The position numbers and the translations under genes are program-made. Shown in pieces: positions 7,654 to 14,224 of a stretch of 32,187 nucleotides of DNA. The notes below the pieces were generated by a model that did no database searches, was not told where the DNA came from, and saw nothing but the letters and a program-made list of their open reading frames with translations. How positions within the stretch are numbered: the first letter of the stretch is position 1; each line of letters starts with the position of its first letter. The DNA comes from an uncultured Muribaculaceae bacterium (lineage in GTDB: Bacteria; Bacteroidota; Bacteroidia; Bacteroidales; Muribaculaceae), in contig CAJTZQ010000040.1 in NCBI GenBank assembly GCA_910583795.1, positions 1-32,187 of the forward strand, given 5' to 3'.

Positions 7654-8307
7654 ATGAAAGAAGTATTGAAATTTCTCAAATCGCTTGCCCGTAATAATAA
7701 CCGGGAGTGGTTTAATGATCATAAGGATGAGTATCTAAAGGTGAAAGCAAAGATTGATGAATTGACCAATCAATTGATATTAGCCGTTGCGTCATTTGAT
7801 CCGGAAGCGAAATACCTGACACCGGCAGATTGCACATACCGTATTTATCGCGACACTCGTTTCTCTACCGATAAGACTCCGTATAAGACCCATATCGGAA
7901 TCTTTATAAATCCTCCCTACGGTAAGAAGGTTAACCGGATGGGTTATTATCTTCATATTGAACCCGGCAATTGCCTGTTGGCTGCCGGGACTGTATGTTT
8001 GCCTTCAAAGACTGTGGCAGCGATAAGACAATCAATTTATGATAACATAGAGGAATATATTGATATAGTCAGGAACCCCGAATTTGTGGAGGCTTATCCG
8101 GAGGTAGGGGAGAATTGTCTGAAAACGGCACCGAAGGGTATACCTCGCGACTGGGAATATATAGAGCTCGTTCGTCCTAAAGATTATGTGGCGACGCATC
8201 ATGTCAAGGATGAAGAACTTTTTTCACCGGATTTCATAGATGAGGCAAGGAGAATTTTCTCACTCGCAAAACCATTCAACGACTTTGTTAATTTGGCGAT
8301 ATCTTGA
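7654..8307 (+). CDS. DUF2461 family protein
   Basis: This matches the DUF2461 (TIGR02453) family, a widespread cytoplasmic family of unknown function. Diagnostic blocks are LARNNNREWFNDHKDEY near the N-terminus, the conserved CTYRIYRDTRFSTDKTPYKT (residues about 60-79), GYYLHIEPGNCLLAAG, and EYIELVRPKDYVATHHVKDE near the C-terminus. The 217-residue length is normal. No signal peptide or membrane segment is present. ATG 7654 is right at the conserved family opening. The gene stands alone; its stop abuts a hairpin repeat shared with the convergent OmpA lipoprotein gene. No function can be assigned. Confidence 0.9.
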   Translation: MKEVLKFLKSLARNNNREWFNDHKDEYLKVKAKIDELTNQLILAVASFDPEAKYLTPADCTYRIYRDTRFSTDKTPYKTHIGIFINPPYGKKVNRMGYYLHIEPGNCLLAAGTVCLPSKTVAAIRQSIYDNIEEYIDIVRNPEFVEAYPEVGENCLKTAPKGIPRDWEYIELVRPKDYVATHHVKDEELFSPDFIDEARRIFSLAKPFNDFVNLAIS

Positions 8308-8325
8308 TTTTTGCGACAGCAAAAA
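8308..8325. repeat. TTTTTGC-GACA-GCAAAAA hairpin between convergent genes
   Basis: A 7-bp perfect stem with a 4-nt loop starts on the base after the DUF2461 stop codon and ends 8 bases before the stop of the convergent PorE-like gene. It is a copy of the second hairpin type of this window. With T and A runs as arms it may serve as a weak terminator in both directions. Confidence 0.55.
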
Positions 8326-8332
8326 TTAAGAA

Positions 8333-10303
8333 TTATTCGAAATTGAGTGAAAGCACCTGGAATTCCGTACGGCGGTTGATCTGGTCGGCTGCCTCCTGAT
8401 CTTCCGGCGCCAATGTCGAGATGAAGTCTTCTGTCAAGACAGTTCCTTCGGGAAATTGAGGATATTCACGGTTGATGCGTTTTGTGACGGTCTTGGGTAC
8501 ACTTTCCCCATACCCTTTTGGACTTAACCTTTGGGGATCTATGCCTGCCGCGATAAGATAGTCGATCACGCTTTTAGCCCTTCTTTCCGAGAGACGCATG
8601 TTGTATTCCTCGCTACCTTTGCGGTCGGTGTGCGCTGCGAGTTCTATCGTTACGTGAGGGTTGTCGCGGAGCATCTGTGCCATTTCATCAAGTGCGGTTT
8701 TTGATTCCGGTCTTAATGTCGCTTTGTCGAAATCGTAGAAAATGTTTTCAACTACCTGGGGCTTGTTGATTGCCGCAAGGAAAAAATCTATGGCATAGTC
8801 GGCATCTTCTTCGGCATCATCGCTGACAAATTCCTGTTTCAGGCTCAGGTATCCGGGAGCACCAGCCTTCATTACGTATCTCACTCCGCGATCGAGATTG
8901 AATTTGAACGATCCGTCGTCGCGTGCCACCTGCTTCTGGTTGCTTCCGTCGTCGCCTACGATCCGGATCACTGCATTCGCGACCGGCTCTTCATCCTTGT
9001 CGAGCACCCAGCCGGATATCGTGATATGTATATCGGGAAGTTCGAAACTATAGATGTGGTCTCTCCCGCGGGCGTCACCACGGTTGGAACTGAAATAACC
9101 GTTTTCACCGTTTCCGAAAGTGATCCCGAAATCATCACCGGTGCTGTTTAGAGGTAGTCCCATGTTCTCAATGCTCCAATAGTCGCCGGTGCTGTTGAGT
9201 TTTGCCTTGAAAATGTCGAGTCCTCCGAATCCCGGATGTCCGTCGGAAGCGAAATATAATAATGAGTCTGTGCGGGAATAAGGAAACATCTCGTTGCCGG
9301 GGGTGTTGATCTGTTCCCCCATGTTGTGTAATGATCCACCCCGTTCGTTGAGGTCTATCCGCCAGATGTCAAGTCCGCCGTAACCACCCGGCATGTCGCT
9401 GCAGAAATATAGATATTTCCCGTCGGCGGAGACAGCGGGATGTCCGACGGCGGAAAGGGAATCCGAAGTGATCTCGAATTTTTGAGGCGTGCTCCATGTC
9501 GCGTCAGTTCTGCGGGAGGTATAGATTTCTACAGAAGTGCTCGATGTCTCCGATCTGCGGGCACGGGTAAGATACATCGTCTGTCCGTCGGGTGAAAAAC
9601 TTATCACCCCTTCGTCGGCGTCAGTGTTAAGTTCACCTTCAACAGGTTGTGGGAGTTGCCACTGTCCCCGTTCGTTTTTCTTGCTGAAATAGATGTCACC
9701 GTTTTTCATGCCTGTTATTTCAGAGCGTTTTTCACCTGTGGCTTTCTCAGAGGTTGACGTGAAATAGATCTGATCGAGGTTTTTGTCGAGATACATTGGA
9801 GAGAAGTCGGATCTTTTGGTGTTGAATATCTTGGCATTCTTCACCACATAGCGGGTCTTCGGCTTCTCCTTTTGCGCTATGGCGAGTCTGCATCCGGCTA
9901 TCCCTTCTTCGGCAAGTCGGTTTTCCGGTGCGTATGACAGATATTTTTCGTACGCCTCAACAGCCTGTTTATATTTCCCTTCCCCTTGCAAGGCTCTTCC
10001 GAGGTGAAGAAAGATCGTTGAATCGGGGTATTCGTAGCGCAGAGCGTTTTGAAAAGCCTTGGAGGCATTGACAGCCATGTTCAGTTTCTCATAGCATTTT
10101 CCCATTTTAAAAGCCACTTCGCCGCGTGCAGGGCGTTCCTCCTTTTTAGTCATCTTGTTATAGACCTTTCGATAGATAGCCTGGGCATCGAAATACTCTC
10201 CCCTTTCCAATGCGTCGTCGGCATCGGAAAGTTTAGCGCTTCTGCAGCCGCCAATCCCGAAGAGAAACAAAATTAAAATAAAAAAATAGCCAAGAGATCT
10301 CAT
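8333..10303 (-). CDS. PorE-like OmpA-family lipoprotein (TPR, beta-propeller, carboxypeptidase-regulatory, OmpA)
   Basis: This is an outer-membrane-associated lipoprotein that should anchor a complex to peptidoglycan. The order of parts is: lipoprotein signal with lipobox G-I-G-G-C20; TPR-like helices (about residues 25-145, including AVEAYEKYLSYAPENRLAEEG); WD40/PD40-like propeller repeats (about 165-430, repeated SPDGQTMYLTRA and SADGKYLYFCSD blocks); a carboxypeptidase-regulatory-like beta domain (about 430-510, ISGWVLDKDEEPVANAVIRI); and an OmpA C-terminal domain from about 517, with NIFYDFDKATLRPES and peptidoglycan-binding D560 (HTDRKG) and R575 (LSERRA). This is the architecture of PorE of the type IX secretion system, at nearly the same length (656 residues). 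Similar OmpA lipoproteins also exist outside that system, so the T9SS role is inference. Confidence 0.85.
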   Translation of the reverse strand: MRSLGYFFILILFLFGIGGCRSAKLSDADDALERGEYFDAQAIYRKVYNKMTKKEERPARGEVAFKMGKCYEKLNMAVNASKAFQNALRYEYPDSTIFLHLGRALQGEGKYKQAVEAYEKYLSYAPENRLAEEGIAGCRLAIAQKEKPKTRYVVKNAKIFNTKRSDFSPMYLDKNLDQIYFTSTSEKATGEKRSEITGMKNGDIYFSKKNERGQWQLPQPVEGELNTDADEGVISFSPDGQTMYLTRARRSETSSTSVEIYTSRRTDATWSTPQKFEITSDSLSAVGHPAVSADGKYLYFCSDMPGGYGGLDIWRIDLNERGGSLHNMGEQINTPGNEMFPYSRTDSLLYFASDGHPGFGGLDIFKAKLNSTGDYWSIENMGLPLNSTGDDFGITFGNGENGYFSSNRGDARGRDHIYSFELPDIHITISGWVLDKDEEPVANAVIRIVGDDGSNQKQVARDDGSFKFNLDRGVRYVMKAGAPGYLSLKQEFVSDDAEEDADYAIDFFLAAINKPQVVENIFYDFDKATLRPESKTALDEMAQMLRDNPHVTIELAAHTDRKGSEEYNMRLSERRAKSVIDYLIAAGIDPQRLSPKGYGESVPKTVTKRINREYPQFPEGTVLTEDFISTLAPEDQEAADQINRRTEFQVLSLNFE

Positions 10304-10345
10304 GGCTATTAAACGTTCTCCCCCAATTCAATATTGCTAAACCCT

Positions 10346-10367
10346 CAACTTTCGCAAGCTAAAATTG
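10346..10367. repeat. Degenerate hairpin repeat overlapping the ATPase promoter
   Basis: The left arm CAACTTTCGC (10346-10355) is intact, while the right arm has decayed to GCTAAAATTG (10358-10367). The last four bases of the right arm, ATTG, form the -33 element of the promoter described next. Confidence 0.55.
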
Positions 10368-10396
10368 AATAAATTTAAATTAAAGTGCTATATTTG
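10364..10396 (+). promoter_or_regulatory. Promoter of the ATPase-RloB cassette
   Basis: ATTG at 10364-10367, a 21-nt spacer and TATATTTG at 10389-10396 fit the Bacteroidota consensus. The expected start near 10403 leaves a leader of about 22 nt before ATG 10425. This rules out the upstream in-frame TTG at 10365, which lies inside the promoter. Confidence 0.75.
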
Positions 10397-10424
10397 CAAA
10401 ATAATTCCAAATATAGCATTTGAA

Positions 10425-11579
10425 ATGGTATTAGAAATAGCTCTCACTAATTTCTTCTCTGTTAACGAGAAAATAATACTTGACTTACAGGCAGCCAACA
10501 TTCAGACTAAGGAGGCGCGCTTACTTGCCGACAATACTTTCTTTGTCGGCAATGAGCGGCTGTTGAAAACAGTGGCGATTTATGGAGCAAATGCTTCCGG
10601 CAAAAGTAATATAATCAAGGCTATTAAAGCAAGTGTGGATATGATTTTGAACTCCCATAATTATAATGAGGGTGATACCTTTGGATTCAAACCATATAAG
10701 TTTGGCGAGAAAGATGCCTTGAGTGAATTTTATATTCGGTTTATAGTCAAAGGAATAGAACATGAGTATTCGTTTACTTGTAATCGAGATGAAATAGTGA
10801 CTGAGACTCTTTATTATTATCCAAAGGGTCGTAAAGCCTTGATTTTTACCCGTGATGAAAGAATTGAGGGTGATAAAAAAGATAAATATGAATTTGCTTC
10901 GGTGATACGGCGCCCCATGGATGTCGCATCCAACACTTCACGCAAAACCCTATTCTTATCACGTGCGAGTCAAATGGACCGTGATAAGGCAAAAGAAATT
11001 TATAGATGGTTTAATGAGCAATTAGTGTTCAGCTACCGGGGCAAGACAACCGTTGCAACAGACCGTTTTCTTGGCGATAACAAAGAAGAAGTTCTAAGAG
11101 TACTTAAAGCGGCTGACAGCGATATCGTTGAGTTTACGTTCAAGGATGGTGAATTGACAACCTTCCACCGTCGTAACCCGTCCTTACCGTTTGATTTCAA
11201 TACCGAAGAATCGGAAGGAACAAAAATACTCTTCAAGATAATGTTAACGGTTATGGATGTAGTGCGCAACAATAAAGTGATGTTCCTTGACGAAGTGGAA
11301 ACCAGCCTGCATACACGACTTGTGGAATATCTTATCAACCTGTTTCACAATAGCAGGTCTGCCCAACTGGTGTTCACAACACATAATACCCATCTGCTCG
11401 ATATGACACGTTTCCGTAAAGATCAGATTTTCTTTGTTAACAAGCGTGAAGACGGTTCAAGCGATTTATATTCGTTGTTTGATTATAAAGATTTCCGAGA
11501 AAAGATGGATCTGGAAAAAGCCTATCTTCAGGGGCGTTTTGACGCTGTGCCGTATATAAACGAATTCGAAAACATATAA
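10425..11579 (+). CDS. AAA/ABC-type ATPase of an RloAB/AbiL-like defence pair
   Basis: This is an OLD/SMC-like ATPase of the COG1106 (AAA_15/AAA_21) group, 384 residues from ATG 10425. The opening LEIALTNFFSVNEKIILDL is the usual first strand of these proteins. Walker A is GANASGKS (residues 54-61), an ABC-signature-like SEGTK lies near 263-267, Walker B is VMFLDE (285-290), and the H-loop region TTHNTHLLD follows at about 318-326. The middle (about 75-260) is a helical and beta insert that likely senses a trigger. The start is fixed by the promoter position. The partner gene begins 3 nt after the stop and encodes an RloB-like protein; ATPase plus RloB pairs occur as RloA-RloB near restriction systems and as AbiLi-AbiLii abortive-infection modules. 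The likely role is to detect phage infection and release or activate RloB. No restriction gene is nearby. Confidence 0.9.
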   Translation: MVLEIALTNFFSVNEKIILDLQAANIQTKEARLLADNTFFVGNERLLKTVAIYGANASGKSNIIKAIKASVDMILNSHNYNEGDTFGFKPYKFGEKDALSEFYIRFIVKGIEHEYSFTCNRDEIVTETLYYYPKGRKALIFTRDERIEGDKKDKYEFASVIRRPMDVASNTSRKTLFLSRASQMDRDKAKEIYRWFNEQLVFSYRGKTTVATDRFLGDNKEEVLRVLKAADSDIVEFTFKDGELTTFHRRNPSLPFDFNTEESEGTKILFKIMLTVMDVVRNNKVMFLDEVETSLHTRLVEYLINLFHNSRSAQLVFTTHNTHLLDMTRFRKDQIFFVNKREDGSSDLYSLFDYKDFREKMDLEKAYLQGRFDAVPYINEFENI

Positions 11580-11582
11580 CTT

Positions 11583-12131
11583 ATGGCACGAAAAGCGAAA
11601 CAGCCGAAAGGGAAAAGGATGAATCCTACATATTTTGTATTTTGCGAAGGGAAAACCGAGGCTGCGTATGTAGATTTACTGCGTCGCAGTTTCCGTGTCC
11701 CTATTGAAATCATTGCAAAAATCAGTGATTCAAATATCTCCCAACAATATATAGAAAGGTGTAAACGAGAACGTTTTACAACAAAAGATGATAAAACTTT
11801 CCTCATGTTCGATATTGATGTGCCGGGTATGTTGCAACATCTCTCAAGAATTAAAGATGCTATACTCCTGCTTTCAAATCCTTGTATCGAATATTGGTTT
11901 CTGTTGCATTATGCAGATGTGTCACGAGAAATGACATCGTCGGAATGTCTATCTCTACTGAAAAGTAAAGAGGGGGAATATGCCAAAGGTGCATTTTCAA
12001 CTGCAATGAAGAAAGTGCTGATGGATAATTATGAGGAGGCATCCGTGCGTGCAACAAAGAAGAAAGCGTACGCTAATCCTTCATCTACCGTTCATCTGTT
12101 TACAACAGAAATTTCCAAAAATCGAAACTGA
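11583..12131 (+). CDS. RloB-like TOPRIM-type putative effector
   Basis: I recognise an RloB-like protein (182 residues). RloB proteins have a TOPRIM-like fold, and in related two-gene systems they are thought to be the toxic nuclease effector controlled by the ATPase. The expected acidic residues are present: E22 and E26 in FCEGKTEAAYVDLL, and the D77-x-D79 pair in LMFDIDVPG. The family block SNPCIEYWFLLHY is at residues 98-110. The basic N-terminus (MARKAKQPKGKRMNP) suits nucleic-acid contact. The gene follows the ATPase with 3 nt between stop and start, so it is certainly in the same operon. It ends before a 348-base repeat-rich gap. Nuclease activity is inferred from the fold; the true target (DNA, tRNA or other) is unknown. 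Confidence 0.9.
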   Translation: MARKAKQPKGKRMNPTYFVFCEGKTEAAYVDLLRRSFRVPIEIIAKISDSNISQQYIERCKRERFTTKDDKTFLMFDIDVPGMLQHLSRIKDAILLLSNPCIEYWFLLHYADVSREMTSSECLSLLKSKEGEYAKGAFSTAMKKVLMDNYEEASVRATKKKAYANPSSTVHLFTTEISKNRN

Positions 12132-12140
12132 TCAAAAACA

Positions 12141-12303
12141 TCATAGGTCTTGATTATTAAGCTCAGTTATGAGATTGTCTAATGTATTGAGTTGAATTTT
12201 TCCCTTCCTGTTCCAATTTAAAATCTTTTATGCCTTTGACAATTGAATCATCTACACTGCTCTTCATTTCCTTTTCCTTTGTAATCAATTGTTCATTATG
12301 CAT
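12141..12303 (-). pseudogene. Possible frameshifted small gene or remnant
   Basis: On the minus strand ATG 12303 opens a 46-codon frame (stop at 12163-12165), with a second start at ATG 12267 after a purine-rich GGAAAAGGAA. At a run of five A residues the reading becomes unconvincing. Removing one A continues the protein as ...KDFKLEQEGKIQLNTLDNLI then TELNNQDL and a stop at 12141-12143, a natural-looking hydrophilic C-terminus. This suggests a small gene broken by a one-base indel, or chance. I do not recognise a family. Confidence 0.25.
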
Positions 12304-12322
12304 TATGCATTATGAATTGATT

Positions 12323-12478
12323 CAACTTTCGCATGCGAAAGTTGAGGGTTATAAGGTTAAAAGATTAATCCACAATTGTGGATAGATTTCAGGTTTCTTT
12401 AAGGGTCATGTGTAAATATAACCCTATAACCCTATAACCCTTATAACCCTATAATCCTCGGCATGCAAGGCATGCCGA
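12323..12478. repeat. Composite intergenic repeat, second long copy
   Basis: The order of parts is the same as at 103-252: a perfect hairpin CAACTTTCGC-AT-GCGAAAGTTG (12323-12344), a GGGTTATAAGGTTAAAAG stretch, a palindromic CCACAATTGTGG core near 12371-12382, and then an array of ATAACCCT units (about 12417-12453) that is the inverse complement of the left stretch. It closes with a 9-bp GC-rich hairpin, TCGGCATGC-AAG-GCATGCCGA (12458-12478). That hairpin lies directly after the stop codon of the minus-strand outer-membrane gene. With the remnant above it accounts for the whole gap after the RloB gene. Confidence 0.7.
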
Positions 12479-12479
12479 A

Positions 12480-13574
12480 TTAAAAGAAAGAGTAGGAGAT
12501 CTTGAAGTCGACGAGGGGATAGACGGGCACGGCTTTCACAAGGTCGAGGCAGGTTCCAACTTTGCCTCGCACGTGTTCCAGATCTTTGGTCATGTTCACA
12601 CCGTCGTGAACGATCACCTCCGGCGCACCGCCCCAGAACATCACTCCGGCTTCCACCCCGACATTCCATCTCTTCTCTCTGTCGAGCGAGCCGCTGTAGC
12701 CGAAGCCGAGATACGGCTTGAAGATGTTGGTCTTCGCCTTTGCCCTCACATAACCGTCTTTCGACGGCTCCATCATATATGGTTTCCCATCCTTGAAATC
12801 ACCGATGTGTATGCCGATCCTGCCATACTCCCTGAACTTCTCCTGAAGTTCAAGCACCTGGTCCGGATCAAGATAATTGCCGCCCCCGAGAGGCACGTCG
12901 TAGATATCCTTGATGTTGGTGAAATAATCGTATGCACGGTTGTAAAGATTCAGAGCCACAAGGGTTGTCATCTGGTCACGCTTGTTTTCCGCACGTCCCA
13001 CAACAGACTTACCCACGTAGAATCCGGCTGTGAAATGCCAGTGCTTGTTCTCCCGGAATGGGAAAACGTCTACGAGAAGCTTGAAATTAAAAATCGTGGG
13101 CTTCGCTATCATCTTCACATTATTGTCCATCTCCAGACCGGTCATTTCATGGACCATATCCTGGATGTGGCTGATATCGTTGCTCACGCCTCCATCCTTG
13201 AAAGATGCTATGTCGAAGTCCATAGGGATATGGAACGACGGCATCCATTCCACACCGGCGCGCAGGCGCGTCCAGGTTGTGATAGGAGTGGCGAGTTCGA
13301 GACCGAGTCCGCCGGTGCCGATTGTGGCTGCGACCTCGAGATTGTTGAACACATTATTATTGCGGCACCAGTCCGTAAACCTTTCAAGAGGTTTTGGATT
13401 CAGTGCGTCGATATAATTCTTCCCTAAGAAAGATTTTGAAGAATCATTCGGGGTAGTGCTTTTATTCTCCTTTACTATATAGGTGTTGCGGAAACGGCTT
13501 TGGGCATTTGTCCCGGCAGGAAGGAGCGCAGCCAAAGCCAAGATGGAAACTATAGCGAAGAAACTTTTTTTCAT
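12480..13574 (-). CDS. Putative outer-membrane beta-barrel protein
   Basis: I do not recognise a named family. From ATG 13574 the product has 364 residues with a clear signal peptide (MKKSFFAIVSILALAALLPA then GTNAQS). The mature part alternates short polar turns and amphipathic strands (TIGTGGLGLELATPITTWTR, WHFTAGFYVGKSV, KPYLGFGYSGSL, RWNVGVEAGVMFWGG) and ends in KISYSFF, an aromatic C-terminus typical of outer-membrane barrels. The frame is open upstream to 13697, but that part (MPFDFILIAK...) precedes the signal peptide and comes from A/T-rich leader DNA. A minus-strand TAATTTTG box at 13886-13879 could be the promoter, giving a leader of about 300 nt with two hairpin repeats. Its location in the outer membrane is likely; its function is unknown. 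Confidence 0.75.
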   Translation of the reverse strand: MKKSFFAIVSILALAALLPAGTNAQSRFRNTYIVKENKSTTPNDSSKSFLGKNYIDALNPKPLERFTDWCRNNNVFNNLEVAATIGTGGLGLELATPITTWTRLRAGVEWMPSFHIPMDFDIASFKDGGVSNDISHIQDMVHEMTGLEMDNNVKMIAKPTIFNFKLLVDVFPFRENKHWHFTAGFYVGKSVVGRAENKRDQMTTLVALNLYNRAYDYFTNIKDIYDVPLGGGNYLDPDQVLELQEKFREYGRIGIHIGDFKDGKPYMMEPSKDGYVRAKAKTNIFKPYLGFGYSGSLDREKRWNVGVEAGVMFWGGAPEVIVHDGVNMTKDLEHVRGKVGTCLDLVKAVPVYPLVDFKISYSFF

Positions 13575-13797
13575 AAAATATTCTTTGAAAGAGCATGTGG
13601 GGATGCTCAGTTTATAAATCTTATAATTTTTATAACTCTTATAATTCGTATATTCGTATATTAATGCTTTTGCTATTAGGATAAAATCGAAAGGCACGAT
13701 CCTTAATTGAAAAGCCCTCTCTGTTTATAAACCTAAAACCGGTGGTTTTGTGACAAAAGCAAATAAAAAAGATCAAAAGTTCATAACCCCATAACCC

Positions 13798-13865
13798 TTT
13801 TGCGAAAGCAAAATAAAAATAGGGAGATAACCCCATAACCCTATAACCCTTTTGCGATAGCAAAA
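13798..13865. repeat. Two TTTTGC-nnnn-GCAAAA hairpins with ATAACCCC/ATAACCCT tracts
   Basis: The hairpins TTTTGC-GAAA-GCAAAA (13798-13813) and TTTTGC-GATA-GCAAAA (13850-13865) are each preceded by ATAACCCCATAACCC-like runs. The two copies are 52 bases apart and nearly identical including their flanks, so this looks like a local duplication. They lie in the 650-base stretch between the outer-membrane gene and the lipoprotein gene. Confidence 0.7.
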
Positions 13866-13878
13866 ATAAATCCGGCTG

Positions 13879-13886
13879 CAAAATTA
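13879..13886 (-). promoter_or_regulatory. Possible -7 box for the outer-membrane gene
   Basis: TAATTTTG followed by CAGCC on the minus strand matches the -7 element. No TTTG is present at the right distance upstream, so this is a partial match. Use of it would give a leader of about 300 nt containing both hairpin repeats at 13798-13865. Confidence 0.35.
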
Positions 13887-13997
13887 GTAAATTTTTTGTA
13901 AATGATAATGTTGCTGATTGTTCTTTATGTCTTAATTTGGTTAAAAATGCGGAAATTTGAGAAAATTTCTGTTTATTGAAATATTTTTTTCTAAAAA

Positions 13998-14029
13998 TTT
14001 GTTAGATTTAATAAAGAGTTTTACCTTTG
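13998..14029 (+). promoter_or_regulatory. Consensus promoter of the lipoprotein-porin operon
   Basis: TTTG (13998-14001), a 20-nt spacer and TACCTTTG (14022-14029) match the Bacteroidota consensus exactly. The start is expected near 14036, leaving a leader of about 190 nt. That leader contains a 10-bp palindrome GCGAATTCGC (14044-14053), a short AAGTG/CACTT hairpin and a 10-codon open frame MSNDKKQTKY (14171-14203). Such a strong promoter suits abundant envelope proteins. Confidence 0.82.
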
Positions 14030-14224
14030 TGGTCAAATTCAGCGCGAATTCGCATCGACGAGTCCCTGATTTATAGCTTATTTGTCTTATTCCACAAGTG
14101 TAATTCACTTAGAACCAAGATAGTAAAATTGATAAGTCGCCTCATTCGGTGGTGAATTGTCAGTCTAACTATGTCTAACGATAAGAAACAAACAAAATAT
14201 TAATCAATTCAAATCTATTAAGGA

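Noticed and set aside
10365..10424. Upstream TTG start for the defence ATPase, adding 20 residues
   Set aside because: The added part lies inside the promoter (ATTG at 10364 and TATATTTG at 10389), and the conserved family opening begins at ATG 10425.
12573..13427. Long open frame (284 codons) on the plus strand across the outer-membrane gene
   Set aside because: The minus-strand frame has a signal peptide, barrel-like strands and an aromatic C-terminus. The plus frame is rich in His, Arg and Val without domain features and is a shadow.
13887..14224. Metabolite riboswitch in the leader of the lipoprotein operon
   Set aside because: The leader is long and has small hairpins, but I see no match to a known riboswitch core, and an envelope gene is not a typical target.
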